Source of the DNA: Spizellomyces punctatus DAOM BR117
Taxonomy: Eukaryota > Chytridiomycota > Chytridiomycetes > Spizellomycetales > Spizellomycetaceae
Direction of reading: 5' to 3'
DNA length: 64,000 nt
Assembly: GCF_000182565.1 (NCBI RefSeq)
Contig: NW_015971538.1
Span: 1,085,736-1,149,735 of the forward strand
Made by a program: the position numbers and the translations under genes
Notes under the pieces: generated by a model
Seen by the model: only the letters and a program-made list of their open reading frames with translations
What the model was told of the DNA's origin: nothing
Databases searched by the model: none
In this document: positions 46,637 to 58,844 of the stretch, in pieces
How positions within the stretch are numbered: the stretch's first letter is position 1
Layout: each line of letters starts with the position of its first letter

Positions 46637-47474
46637 GTTGATATGGAATGCGTTTGGAAGAACAAAATAAAATAAAGCAAAATGATGGATATGTTAGCAC
46701 GCTCCAGCCTACTTGGGCGGGAGGGACTATTTTGCACAGCTCAGAACATGCATTCAAACGCATTGATCGCGTGCTCGTATAATTGCGTCACGGACCAGGA
46801 CCAGCACGAGTTAAAGGATCAATGTGTCCGGCGGGAGAACCCCCATGCATTTTGTCCAGTGTTCAACTTGTTTCCATTCGCCTTCGCTCCGTCGTCCATC
46901 TTTGACCTTCTCCTCCTCCAACAACACGCCCACCATCATCCCAAATTCCTCTCGATGCCTAAACACCCGCTTCAGACCCAACAAGTCGCACGACCAAAGC
47001 ACCATTTCTGGCCATGTTCAGCGCCTGGGTGTTTGTGGCGCACGTTTGTCTGTACGTAAGCGGGCATAAATTTGACGCCAAAATCCTTATTTCTACAACA
47101 TCGCGCTCTGATTGGCTGGAAAGTCCAGGGGTGGGTCTTGAGAGCGAGTTGGGGGAAAAGACCTTCTGCTGGCTGTAGGGCTTTTTCTCGGCTTGGGTTT
47201 GCTTTTGGACTTGGGGATCTTTTTTTTTTTTTCCTCACGGGCAGCCGGGATCCTTTCATCTTCTCGACGAAGAAGTTGAAAGGAAGCAACAAGTTGGGAC
47301 TCGAGTGCACCAGAGGGAAGCAGAGTAGCTTGTTGGGTTTGGAGAGAAGCGCTTGCTGGCCCGCGACGGTCAATCAACAACGTTCCTGACAAAACGACAG
47401 TCTCAATCAAAGGTTCTGTTCCTTTGCGGCTCTGTCTGCACTGTTCTTCACATTGTTAGAGGGTGGCAGCCAGT
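46637..47474. other. Intergenic, leader of the PWWP gene
   Basis: Divergent region between the fasciclin and PWWP genes. It has a 13-base T-run near 47219 inside a pyrimidine-rich stretch. Open frames here on both strands lack domains and are treated as chance. Confidence 0.4.
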
Positions 47475-49645
47475 ATGCCGGTTTCCTCTCCCTGTCTCGA
47501 CTCTGCTGTCAGCGTGCTTGATCAATCACATTCTGCCCCACCCTGTCCGCCCGGAGGATCGCTACCAAACGACACAGACCGCTACACAGACAGCGCCTAC
47601 GATAGCGGTGAAGACCGTCATTCGGAAGCTCAAGTGAGTCCCGCTCCTTATTTTACACCTCCTCCCGAGACCAAACTTGGGATCGCCACCAAGAAGCGGA
47701 AGCGAATGGCTGACGACGACACCGAAATTGCGATTCCCCCACATAACCCCAGGCGTAAACCGCCAAAGCGTCAAATTGTCTTTGTCGATCCTGACGATGC
47801 CATGTCCCCATGGTGGTGGCCAGCCATGGTATGTTTTGGAAACGTTGCGTTGTAGTATGGACTTTGGGCGTCTGATAGAGGCATGCTGCACTGTCGAAGA
47901 CTGTATGGGCAATTGACTGGATAGTGCATACCTTGGCAGTTGGATGCGATTGTCTACTTGCGTCCATAAGTCATTCTCACGCTGTCTTTTTTTGGTCCAT
48001 GACATAGGTTGTGCCAAAACAAGAGTTCCAGATATTTAAGAAGAGCGTGAACGGCGAAGTCAAGGATCCAAAGGAAGGAGAATGTGTGGTGGTTTACTTT
48101 GAGGATGCGTCTTAGTACGTCTTGGTTTGAGTTGCCCATCAGTGCATATTGGTCGTGAACTAACAGGATCACTTCGTAGTAACACCATCCGAGAATCCGA
48201 GCTCAAACCATTTTGCCCCTCACAACCACCGTATACCACGTACATGAATGGACCAAATGGAAAGGCATTTCGCTCCGACAAGGCAGTCATTTTGGCCACA
48301 TTATATTGGGAGCGGGGCAAAATCCCTCCCGCATTCTCTTGGCTACAAGAATGTCAACTAGACGATAGGGCGCGGAGCGCTAAGGGGCAAGAGGATGGTT
48401 CAGTCAAGGAAGAGGATGCAGGACAAAGAAAAAAGTCAACAAATTCTTCGACTGCTAACAGTCGAAGGGGCAGCCAAGCAACTTTACCGCGGAAGGACTC
48501 GCTCACGGCGAAGGATGCCACGGTGAAAAAATTGGATAAGGCAGTCAAAAAGGTGGGCTCATTTTGCACAAGTATAACTTGCAGGGATATCTCACGCGAG
48601 ATGAAATAGTCTTCCATAATTGCAGTTCCCGCTGCGGGCGGCACTAAACCAAAAGCTCCGTCAACAAATAAGTTATCCATGCCCATTGTTAATCTAACAA
48701 CATCAGGATCAGCCTGTACCAGTACGAAGCCGAAGGTCCTCAATAAGGGCATAAGTCCTGAAATGCCGACTCGTGTGGTCCAGCAAGTGCTGCCTAACGG
48801 GGATAGCTTGGACTTGGAAGATCAGTTGAAAGAGAAGCATACGATTGTCAAATTGTCAACTACGAGTAGAAATTCGAGCGTCCGACGGCCACGTGAGAAC
48901 CATTTCGGAACTGATGGCTTTTACCCTGCGGGCGGAACATCAGGGGCGGTATGCGCTAAGTGTGGATTCAAGGACGCAAAACAGCGGCGGGTGTCCTCGG
49001 CGCAAATACCTGTAGCGAATATTGGTCATGGAGAAGGAATCACATCGATGCCGCTTTGCAAAGAATGCCGCGAATTGCTTGACGATGTGCTGCCCAGTCT
49101 TGAGCCGACAGCTGATGATGAGGATCCTGTATGGACACCCGGTAATTACTTTTCTTATTCTTATTCGACATCTTGTCGACAGGTCTGATAGTGTCTACTG
49201 ACAGAACGACGACCAATACGACTTCTGAAGCATCTTTTACCGGAAAACCGGACGGATCGATTGGTGCGACATTTTAAAGGTATGTCTCCATCTTGGCTGG
49301 ATTGCTAACTAATGCCGTACTGATGTCTCGTTCCTGAAATCCCTGACAGCCATGCAGGAACTTGCTCATCGAGAACAGCTAAATCGCGGAGCACCCTCCT
49401 CTGTTGTTCACTCTGTCGCCATCATCCCGTCCGTCTCTCCAGCGCAATTGCTTTCCTTTGCTCCTCAATATACCGCACGCAACGCACTATCGAGTTCCGT
49501 TTCAAAACAAGGGGCACTGTCAAGCGCGCCGAGCATCCACGCAGCCGAAACACCTGTTGTGTTATCTCCATATGCGTCTCCACCGCCGTCCGCGACCGCT
49601 GCCCTACCCCCGTTACAAGTCGAACGTGGTGAAGGGAGAAGCTAG
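47475..49645 (+). CDS. PWWP-domain protein with a C-terminal zinc-finger-like motif
   Basis: Probable chromatin protein. A disordered N-terminus with a basic patch (KKRKRMADDD, RRKPPKRQ) precedes a PWWP-like domain: SPWWWPAMVVPKQEFQIF, ECVVVYFEDASYNTIRESEL. After a Ser/Lys-rich linker, a CxxC-x(~40)-CxxC motif (CAKCGFKDAKQRRVSSAQ ... MPLCKECRELLDD) could bind one zinc. It is followed by VWTPERRPIRLLKHLLPE and a Pro/Ser-rich tail. PWWP domains read methylated histone H3. I could not match the combination to a named family. Introns at the AM|VV junction and at KK|SSIIAVPAAGG are needed to keep frame. Confidence 0.8.
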
Positions 49646-50352
49646 GATTGTTTTTTCTTCAATTTGAATTTTTGTTTTGTTCAATTTTTTCCGATGTATA
49701 CAATATTCCCTTTTCTTGTTTATCTTTTTCGTTGTAATGAACGCTGCTGGTTGTAGTTTGGCGATCCTGTATGTTGTGTAGTTTTCTTTCGTCGATGCAG
49801 TTTGTACAAACAATGAAACGCAGGCTCGCCACGCAATATGACGTCTTTGCCCATTCGTACATTTCTGCAACGAACTGGTTGAAATCGCTGCGTATGGCCA
49901 AGTATTTGCCATGCCAGTATATTGCGTCATCAAAGTGACCAACAGTATCGCCAAAGCCAGGGCATTTTTGTGTGAGAAAGTACATGAGTGCAGTGATGCT
50001 CAACTTGCTTGGCCAGAACCTAACAGGGATGAATATCTGATGCCTTCAAAGTGGGCGCTGTCCCTCTCTACATCAGATTTGATTCAAGATTATTGGAAGG
50101 ATGTTGGTCTTGTAGAAACCGCGTAGTTCTAACTGGCAAGCTCATCGCATAATGTGTTCATAATCGGTTGATTGCAGTTGGGATGCATTCAGTCGTCAGA
50201 TATTGCCTACGGATAGGATTTACATACCACAAATCTGAGACAGCAGAATCATGCTTATGTTATCCAACGTGGCGCAGTCGCCCAAGGTCAGCTCAGTTTC
50301 TGACCTCTTTTGATTTTTAACTACCTCGTTGTCATTGATTCCATTTCAGACC
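49646..50352. other. Intergenic
   Basis: T-rich 3' flank of the PWWP gene followed by the CFAP206 promoter. A 108-codon minus-strand frame (50003-49659) has no recognisable domain and is not called. Confidence 0.4.
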
Positions 50353-53253
50353 ATGTCAGCCTCTTCGGACGACATTATCCGCCATATTATCCGGGATATT
50401 GTCAGCCGATCGATTGGCGTCCTCAAATCCCGACGAACGGAAGTACAATCGGAAGAGGATGTGAACGTCCCGGAGACGCTTGCGGCGTTTATGGTCCGTG
50501 CGGTTGTGTTGGATCCTCGAAATGGGTTTCGGATTGAGGGAGAACTTGGAAGAGATGAGGTCGAGCGGCTGATCAAGGTCGGTAATTTCCTCTTTTGCGG
50601 CTGAAGCTATAATCATTCTGAACGTTAACTGATATGATGCCTCTATTCTATGAATGTGGGATAGATATGTGTGGATCGAATTACAGCGATGAATTCTCCT
50701 GTTATGGAAACGGTCAAAATGCAAGTCTACTTTGATACAAACTTCCCGGCGCAAGGTATCATTCGAATGTTTACCTTGCGGAGAGAGTGCGGCTGGGTAA
50801 ACATTGTCATTGAACTCCCCAAAGGTGATTTCCTTCACAAAGAAAAGTCTTCCCGTGTATCTGCATGTGCGCCGCTCTTGCGTGAAATCACCGAGGTTAA
50901 AACCAAAGCTATTGCCATCTACGAAGGTATAGGTGCATATCGTTTGGAGAAATCAACTTCGCCCTCTGATACCCTCTCTCCCTTTAGCCTTGTACCGCAA
51001 GATTGTTTCCTACCTTCTACTTCGCAGTCATGTCGGAAATCCAACAGATATGCGAGTTATCCGTGAGACCACAGGTGATGAGCGTCGCCACCTTTCAAGT
51101 AACATACAACAATCCAGCAGATCCTGACTATCATTGACCTTAGCTGCCTTGGAGTCCGTCTTTCCACAATCTGAACTCAGTACATTCATTTCGCTTTCCA
51201 GACAAGAGAAGGAGGCACAGCTGAATGGGCTATCACAGCTTGCAACAGGGATTAGACTCTTCAACAAGCAGTTGAGGAAAGGTGGAGAGGGAGTGGATGA
51301 CTGTGAGTTATCGGTTGTATTTGTGGTTGTTGGTTACTGCGGTTATATTGACCGTTAGACTGAATTTCGGCGTTTTGGGAGCAGTGCCTGAGTTGTGTAG
51401 AAGGGAGCTGCAAGACCTGAGCGAGCGATTGCGAGTACTGACAACCAACACTGAGGAGCTGATTCAAACATATACAGGTAGTGTAAGGACTTTATAAACA
51501 GTAAATAAATGTCCATCCCTTCTCAGACGCCCGTGCTTTACAGCTATCGCCGACTACAGCGAAAAAGCCCCCCGTCCAGAACTCGGTGACCTCGCTCTCG
51601 CCCGACTCAAATCCTCCCTGGTCTTCCGCCGACAATTTCTGATTTATCTTGATGCACTTCAAGAGCAGACCAACCGATCTGCGGAAACATTGTCGACACT
51701 CAAGGAGCGATTCGAAGAGACAGTGAGGGATTTGAAGACAACGTGTCGCGCAAAGACCGCAGTGCCTGTTGATCAAGTTTATGTGAGTGCATGAACGGCA
51801 GCGATTGAACGAACGATATGTTAATGCCAGGGCACCTGCTCCTTGTTCACTGTTGATTCCCAGCCGCAATTTATCATGCTCGCAAATCTATGGACGAATT
51901 ACATGGACGAACTATTTTTGCTGGCATTTCGGAAGGGGATTCTCAATAATATAGAGGAACATTCCAAGGTGCGGAACTTGTATTCTCAGGAATTTCACAC
52001 TCGATCTTAATGAACACCATACTCTACCAACATGTATAGGCATTTGCAATGGATATCCCACCCATTACCCTCGCTCTTTCTCAACCGTTCAAGCAAGATA
52101 TTGAGCCAGAAATACTACCAGGTAATCAAAAAGTCATCCAAAAAAAGCACGGTAAACGGCAACGCTCACCGAGCACTCCAAATTGACAGAGCAAAAGGTG
52201 ATTGCAAATGCTGCAGACTTAATGACGGCAGTTGCGGTGACAGGTCAAAAAGGAGTCGAGGTCGTACACCCCGGCAACACGACACAATACTATCGGCTGC
52301 CTGTGGAGTATGGTGTAAGTCTAGATAGCAAGAGACGGATATGGCCGGGTCTTTGACGCAATCTTGTGTTTGACTTTTCTAGGGATTCTGCCCATACACA
52401 CTCTACAAACGTGACGGGCTGGTTCTCCCAGGAGACAAGAACCTTGGTCTCGTCCGCTGGCGAGATAAACTGTACGCCTTTGCCACGCTCGATTCGGCCA
52501 AAGAGTTTGCTAAAGCTCCGGACCGGTACACCGAAGCCGTTATCACACTCGCCAAGCATTCCCCGTCGTTTGTCCAGCTTTTGCATTTGTACACGTATTT
52601 TCCCACTGTGGAGGCACTGGAGAATGCGAAATCGTTTACGAGGCAAAGGTTGCTGGGGAAGGTGCCGCTAGTCTCCGAGGTTGGAACACAGGTGGATACA
52701 CATGTTGTAGATAGACATTTGGATAAGAATTATGAATGGAATGAATGGGAGTTGAGAAGAAAGGCGATCATGTTGGTGGGTGCTGGATCTATATCTGGTG
52801 TAAAAAGTTCATTTGTTTATCTCTTTACTAATGTCTACCTTGGACTTTACAGGTAAACTTGAGAACCAAGCAAACGCACTCTGTACAGACCAACTCGAGT
52901 CATTTCCGGAGAGAAGCCGAAACTCAACATTACGAGCCACGGTAAAATTCTGCTTCAGCCTGCAGAAAGCATGCGTCCCCAGTACTAACATGCAGTTCTA
53001 TAACAGAGCAAAAGAAACCCAAACGAGGCGCACGCAACCCACTCAAACTCCTATCAAAAAAGCATTTCTATCCAACCTCCGTCACACGCCCGCCTCCAAC
53101 AACTTTCACGTTGTCGACCTTACTATCGATGTGGATGGCAAGCCGGCTCCATATGGAGGTGGCGGATTTGGAACGAAGATGGACCTGGAGAGTGCTGCTA
53201 AGGCAGGGGCTGGAAGGGTGGTTAGACCAACTGTGGTGGAAAGGGGGGTTTAG
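50353..53253 (+). CDS. CFAP206: Cilia- and flagella-associated protein 206
   Basis: Axonemal protein of the radial spoke/C1d region. The start MSASSDDIIRHIIRDIVSRS is followed by ETLAAFMVRAVVLDPRNGFR, AMNSPVMETVKMQVYFDTNF, ALYRKIVSYLLLRSHVGNPT, and ALESVFPQSELSTFISLSRQ then ATGIRLFNKQLRKGGEGVDD, which align blockwise with animal CFAP206. Later exons give VYPQFIMLANLWTNYMDELF and a C-terminal domain YGFCPYTLYKRDGLVLPGDK through KLYAFATLDSAKEFAKAPD. It is intron-rich (about ten introns); internal edges near 51520-52330 are approximate. Expected only in species with motile cilia. Confidence 0.94.
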
Positions 53254-53433
53254 GAGGAGTAGTCTTTTAAGTGCTCTGATTTGTACAACTCGGTTTCAGA
53301 AGGAGCGATGCACCGGGGTATTAATGACAAAACTAGACGGAGAACAGTTGATAGGATAGTAGCAAAAAGTATGATTGACGATCCTGACAATTTGGATTAA
53401 AAAGGAAAGACTCGAATAAAAGGTCCTCAATGA

Positions 53434-55771
53434 TCATTTCATTTGAGGGTCATCCACGTCCTCCTTCTTTTCCAATCTCTCTAACCTCTCCATCAAACCT
53501 TTGAGCATAATTTCCATGGCTCCATCGCCACTTCCCTTCCCTTCACCTTCTTCCTTTGCTCCGAAAGAGAAGGCCCCCCCATTGACATTCGCGCTTGGTG
53601 GCCCTCCTCGGAATCCCCAATGAGCGGCAGAAGACGATGCAGTCCCTCCCGCCGGCGGTGTGATTCCGCATTTTTCTTCTACGACCGCAAGCCGTCGGTC
53701 TAGCCGCGTCAAGGCTGCCCCAAACTTTTCTCCATACTGAGCTTGCATTTCCCGGAAATGACTTCGAACAAGCCCTTCAATCATCTGTCCTGCGCCTTGA
53801 AGCGATTGCAGCATAGCACCCGTGCGACGAAGCTGTCCTTGAAGGGTTGACTGCAGACGTAAATTTTCTTCGGCGGAATCGTACATCGATTCAAAGGTAG
53901 CCAAAAACGCTTGGCGGGAAACAGGAGGATAGCCATGTATTGATGCTGTCGGGTAGGCGGAGCTAGGAGACGGAGGTGGCAGATGTTTGGAACTGGTTTG
54001 GGCGATGGGTGGGAGAGGGGATCGAGGATGTGCGTCCCGGTCGCCTCCAGCTCCGAATCCTGTGCTAGGTGCCTCCCGATCTCGCTGCTGTTGCTGTTGT
54101 TGTTGCTGCTGTTGCTGTTGCATGTGAGGAGGTAAGGGCAATTCCCTGGACGGAAATTCACCCGCTCGAGGTGACATCAACTGTTGCCCAGAGCTCAAAT
54201 TTGAAGTGTGCAATATGGGATTATAGCGAGATGCTTCAGGCCCTCGCGGTGTAATCTTTGATGACTTGCCGGGAGCTGGGTTCAAGTGTCTTGGTGATAA
54301 AAGTGATGCTCCAGATGGAGATCCAAGAACCCTTCCGGGATGCAGAACGCTTGGTGGATGTGAAGCACCATGAGGGCCGTCGGCTGGTGCTGTCATAGCG
54401 CCCCCTCGATTGCTTTGTGCACTCTCTCCGGTCCATATCGTTAGATTCTTTGAATTTCGGTATTTCGGGGACGATGGTCTGCGAGACGCTTTGTGCGAAT
54501 CTTGCGGCGGAGAACTTCCCCTCACATCCGCGGACATCGGTCCCCGTTGCTGGTATTGAGCATTCTGACGAGCCTCAATAATCGCTTGCTGTTGCTGTTT
54601 CAATTTAAGAGTATTTCTCATCTGCTCCATGACATCCACACTGGCACTATTGCTGGAGTTGACATTTGACGATCCGCGGCCTGGCAAGTTGTGGCCAACT
54701 GCTGTATTGATGGAAAGACGCTTCCTTTGTTTTGGTCGGCTGGTTGGAGGTTCTTCCGACCCATTGGGAGATGTATCCGCGTGTTCTTCCGATTGTGCCG
54801 ATTCTGAAAGTTCAGCTTCTGAGCGATTTCTTTTCATTCCCGTTTCGTGCGATGCGTGCTGTCTGAATGGCCGATCGTTGAATGTTAGCACAGCGTGGTA
54901 ATCAGTTTACAATACAACTGATTTCTCAAACACACGGCAGCTTTACCTAGCTGGACTTGATTCCGTTTCACGACCTTGACCATGTCCTGGCTTCCCGTGC
55001 ACCAGTTTCTCGACATTTGCAGAGCTCGACAATCGCTGTGAATTCTCTGATCGATAAGACTGTTCACGCGAACGATCTCGTTTTGACACATCGTCCTGTC
55101 CATGAGTTGGTGATGGGGATCGCCGTATGGCTCTTGCCTAAGACATGAAGAGCAAGTAAGCATGAGTATGAGCATCAACCTTAAACCATTTATCGGACTC
55201 CCGTCCTTACCTTGGTATCATCATTCTCCTTCTTAGTTTCTTTATCCGCGTCCATCGGAACAGGAGAATCTCTCCCGTGATCACCGTCTTCGGTTTCAGT
55301 TCCGTCAGACATTTCTTCGCCGTCCGACAACGCCTCCAAATCCTCCTCACTTTCGGTGAACGGATGTTTCCAATTAAAATGCGGGATACTCTTCAACATC
55401 TCATCTGCCACGCCATTCTTGATCTGATCTCGAGACAGAACGCAAAATTCCGCCAAAAGGTAGTTTCCAAGTCGCTTTGCAGCTTCAGCGATAGCCGTTG
55501 ACGACATGTAAATGTCTCCCGTATTCTCCTTGAAATGATGTAATGACGAAGTGAGGTACTGCTTTGGGATTTTCGCTGATTTGTGCATATATCCCGGTTC
55601 TTTGCGGAAGAACATGACGTCTAAATCTCGAAGACGGTAAAAGTTTGTTTCTGAAGATGGTGATTCGACATCGGGAGAGCTTTCAGGTTGGACAGGAAAG
55701 TAGTAGACGCAGAATGCGTAGCCCATTTGGGCATGAAAATACACGCCGATTTTAAGCTTTGTAATCTTCAT
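53434..55771 (-). CDS. Large disordered nuclear-type protein with polyQ tract (unrecognised)
   Basis: Three exons: a ~195-residue start (MKITKLKIGVYFHAQMGYAF ... NDDTK), a ~63-residue RS-rich segment (ARAIRRSPSPTHGQDDVSKR), and a ~480-residue end beginning QHASHETGMKRNRSEAEL. The splices (K|A at a GTAAGG donor; AR|Q via GTAAAG) are in frame. The N-terminal ~120 residues look folded. The rest is Ser/Pro-rich with two basic patches (SRPKQRKRLS), a polyQ run of about a dozen residues, and a C-terminal coiled coil (LQSTLQGQLRRTGAMLQSLQ, MLKGLMERLERLEKKEDVDD). It looks like a transcriptional coregulator, but no family is recognised. Confidence 0.75.
54090..54121 (-). repeat. CAG/CAA polyglutamine tract
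   Basis: Mixed CAA and CAG glutamine codons (about 12) after LPPHM in the disordered protein. Codon mixing makes it less prone to length change than a pure CAG run. Confidence 0.8.
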
Positions 55772-56349
55772 TGTAAGTTATTCTCTCATAGACGGTAGGG
55801 AGCAAAGTCCCAAGCAGCGCCCACAATTCTCCTTCCTAATTTTGTGTGTCTTGGCGAATCATCAACCTGCAGGATCCAGGAGAAAAACAACTTAGCAGCT
55901 GCCTTGGAATTTCATATATTCTCGGGTGCTAAGCGACGCAAGAATCCCTTAGGACCTATTTTAACGGGGCTGAATGGGCCAGTACACTCTGCCAGTGCGG
56001 TGCAACAGGAGGGAGGATTTGCCGGCACTTGGCTACAGAGCACAAGAGTTCGCGTTGCCCTTCGCGTTGCACCTTACTTTGCCTAACGGACTCTCGGAAA
56101 ATAACACCCACCTCTCTGGCGTACGTTGATGCCGCTGGAGATCTAATCTCGCAATAGACTGACTAGCACCGATGCGTGCGCGACAATGTCGGAGGGCGGA
56201 TGGTGCAGAAGGGCCGCTGGTTCGACATGGGGGGAAATAATTCAAATTGGGTCAAATTGCCCCTATTCAATGCGCATGTCAGCAATTTGTAAGCAGCGCC
56301 ATCTTCGGTGCTCTTGGGCTTGTCAACTTGACACAATTCAACAACACAC
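55772..56349. other. Divergent intergenic region
   Basis: Promoters of the polyQ protein (minus) and of the conserved unknown protein (plus). A small frame at 55844 has no support. Confidence 0.4.
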
Positions 56350-57450
56350 ATGGGTGACATGGAGCAAGAGGACATTTCACCCGAAAAACTGAAGCTGCTG
56401 GAAACTCTTGACAGGGATGCTAAAGAGCAAGATCTGTCTCAGGGAGAGGTCGCCGAAGGTGGACCGGCAAAACGCACGAGAGCAGCTACACGTAAACAGC
56501 AAGCGTCAGTAGTCGGAGTGGATCGAGGAAAGAAGAGGCGAGGGGATGAAGAAGGCCTTGAGTCTGCCCCATCAACCAAGAAACGTTCAGGAAATGCCAT
56601 ACAAGTTCCAGCCACTCCACCACGCCAACAGTCTAAAGCCAAACCTCCGTCGCCAGCCAACCACGACCATGAGATTTTTCCACAAACGCCCAGGAAGCCG
56701 CACCCAATAGCCACTCCGATATCCCCGGCATCTCCAGCTTCCAGTTTAGCATCCTCGAGCGAACACGCACACCTGCGTCCAGCCGATGTATCACCTATTA
56801 TCATCAATCGCGCGCCCGTGCTTTGTTTATGGGCAGCCAGTGTTGCCGATCGAGAAGGTTGGGAATGGAAGACGTGCTTATCGATTGGAAAAGCCATCAC
56901 AACCATGTGAGCCTATTATTTTTTCCTTGTGAAAACTACGACAAGATAACAAATCAGGTCGGATTGCCCCGTCCTAGGTTTGCACAATCTAAAGGGAAAT
57001 CTCTTGGCATTTTTGAAAAAGAACAAGGGAGCAGGCATGCAAAGAACGAGGGTGACGACGACGGCAAGGTCAATGTCTTTGGCACAAGGTTGACCGTTGT
57101 GCAAAAGCCCTCCGGGCCAAGAGCGGAACTGGATGGTAAAATATTTGACCCTGTCGAAACAGAGTGGTATTTGCGCGACAAGTTTGGTGCGCGGTAAGTC
57201 AGTGACCTTTTTGTCCGTTTTGCTGTGCAAGTCTTAATAAAAAAAAAAAATAAAAAGCTATGAAGATGCCCGACGCGCTTTCAAACATCTCGCTCACCAA
57301 TTTCCACCCGAATCCATCGGCAGTTGCGGATACCGTCTGTACGAGCAATTTCGACCCGTGGTGTCCAGCGGAGTCAAAGGTTGGGGGAAGGCCGGCGAGT
57401 TGGATTTGAATCTTGTCATGAAATTAGGAGCGTGTCGCGACAGCCTTTGA
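56350..57450 (+). CDS. Conserved protein of unknown function
   Basis: Exons 56350-56906, 56978-57193 and 57258-57450 sum exactly to 321 residues. The N-terminal half is disordered and basic (AKRTRAATRKQQ, KKRSGNA, TPPRQQSKAKPPSP). The C-terminal half is compact: INRAPVLCLWAASVADREGW, then MFAQSKGKSLGIFEKEQ, VNVFGTRLTVVQKPSGPRAE, and FRPVVSSGVKGWGKAGELDL. I recall similar RAPVL-x-LWA ... AQSKGKSLGIF segments in uncharacterised proteins but cannot name a family. The combination of basic tail and compact domain suggests a nucleus-associated role, which is inference. Confidence 0.8.
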
Positions 57451-58844
57451 AAGAAGAAAAGGGGGAAAAGCCTCCTTTACCTTTTTGCGCAAATGCCCAG
57501 GAATTCCCGACTTTGCGCTTTTTGCTGAGACAAAACAGTCTTTTGGCACACGCGAACAACAACAAGAAATGTTGTGTAGTGTGTGTTTGATACTTGCATC
57601 TTGCACTTTCAAGACCTCATCTTCCTTGCAGTGCGCAGACTTGAAATATCCATTACCACATGTCATATCTCTTGTATGAATACATGTAACTCTTTGCCGT
57701 CATCGTCCTCATCGTTCGCCGTTCATCGCTCATAGTTTGTCTTTACCATGTGAAATCTCCGCTCGGCCCCCAGTTCCCTCGTCCGTTCTCCCAGCGGCAT
57801 GGCTTTTTCTTACGCCCTTTTTTTTCCCACCGTCCTGCCCGCCCTACACAGACATGGCGGACATGTGAAAGTTGTTACACGGCCAACTTTCACGCGCTCC
57901 GGGCTTTTCCCCATGACTTTTGATCTTTTGTTTATGACTGCGCCTTTCAACGAAATGTCTCCCTTTTGGAAATGATATTACATAATCGCACATCTTTGTG
58001 ACACCTTTGGCGTCATAGATATATCCATGCGTTATAATCGGGTATACTTTTATCATCACCCCTGTTACCCCCTTTCTCTTTCGTTGTTGTGCCTTCGGAA
58101 GGGTTGCAGTCGAAGAAACGACGACGACGGATTGAGAAAGATTTCCCACGCTGGTTTTTTTTGTGTTGAGCCATTGCGGGCAATCTCTCCAACGACGACA
58201 AGCAAGCAAGAACAAACACCCACGAAGCAAGCAGACGAGTACGCTCTAGTCTTTCTGGAAAACAAAGACTGGTTACCTTGTCCCAATACCCTGTTGGTCA
58301 TTCCCACTCGCGCGTCATCTCCTGTCCACCCAACACACAACGCCATTTCCACGGGACTCTTGTCAAGCACAGCAGGTTCCTCCTCTTTGGGTTGCACCTT
58401 CCGCCGTACGAACGAGTCGCTCTTCTTCTGGTTGCTTCAGCTTTCACATCCCCCGACACGCCAGCTGCAGGTCAAGAGCCACGGCCCTGTCAAAAAACGC
58501 CCGCAGTTGTCCGTTTTCATTTTTTTTCCTTTTTATTTGACGGGCCGCCACTAGACCCCGATACGTTTAAGAACCTTATCGTCCTGTTACGCAAATACAC
58601 GAGGACGCTTCTTCGCACTTTTGATACCCGGCCGCCGGAACATTAAAGAAGTCAATTCTAAACGTGAACGTTGGCCACGCCGAGGGGAAATCGTCTTCTT
58701 TTGGTCAACGCCGTCGTCTACGGGTTTTGCCGAAGCATTTGTTGTTTCGTCAGGGACTTACTCCATTCTCGATTGGCATTGAATTACCTTGCCGGTTTGC
58801 ATCAACACACAGTCGCTTGTTAGCCCTGCTTGTTCGTCCTCGCC
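57451..58844. other. Intergenic stretch, probably promoter and long leader
   Basis: About 1.4 kb before the membrane-protein gene. Several overlapping frames on both strands reflect C- and T-rich composition (e.g. TTTTTTTTCC runs near 57821 and 58157) and have no domains. Pyrimidine-rich blocks fit a fungal promoter with a long 5' leader. Confidence 0.4.

Noticed and set aside
47219-47232. Long T-run as a terminator or retroelement tail
   Set aside because: No target duplication or adjacent element; sits in a pyrimidine-rich leader.
49659-50003. Minus-strand frame with several Cys and Trp (AIYWHGKYLAIRSDFNQFV)
   Set aside because: No promoter, no recognisable domain, runs into a low-complexity Lys/Gln end in the 3' flank of the PWWP gene.
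58027-58646. Two overlapping plus-strand frames of 175 and 122 codons
   Set aside because: Low-complexity T/C-rich leader sequence read in two frames; neither has a domain.
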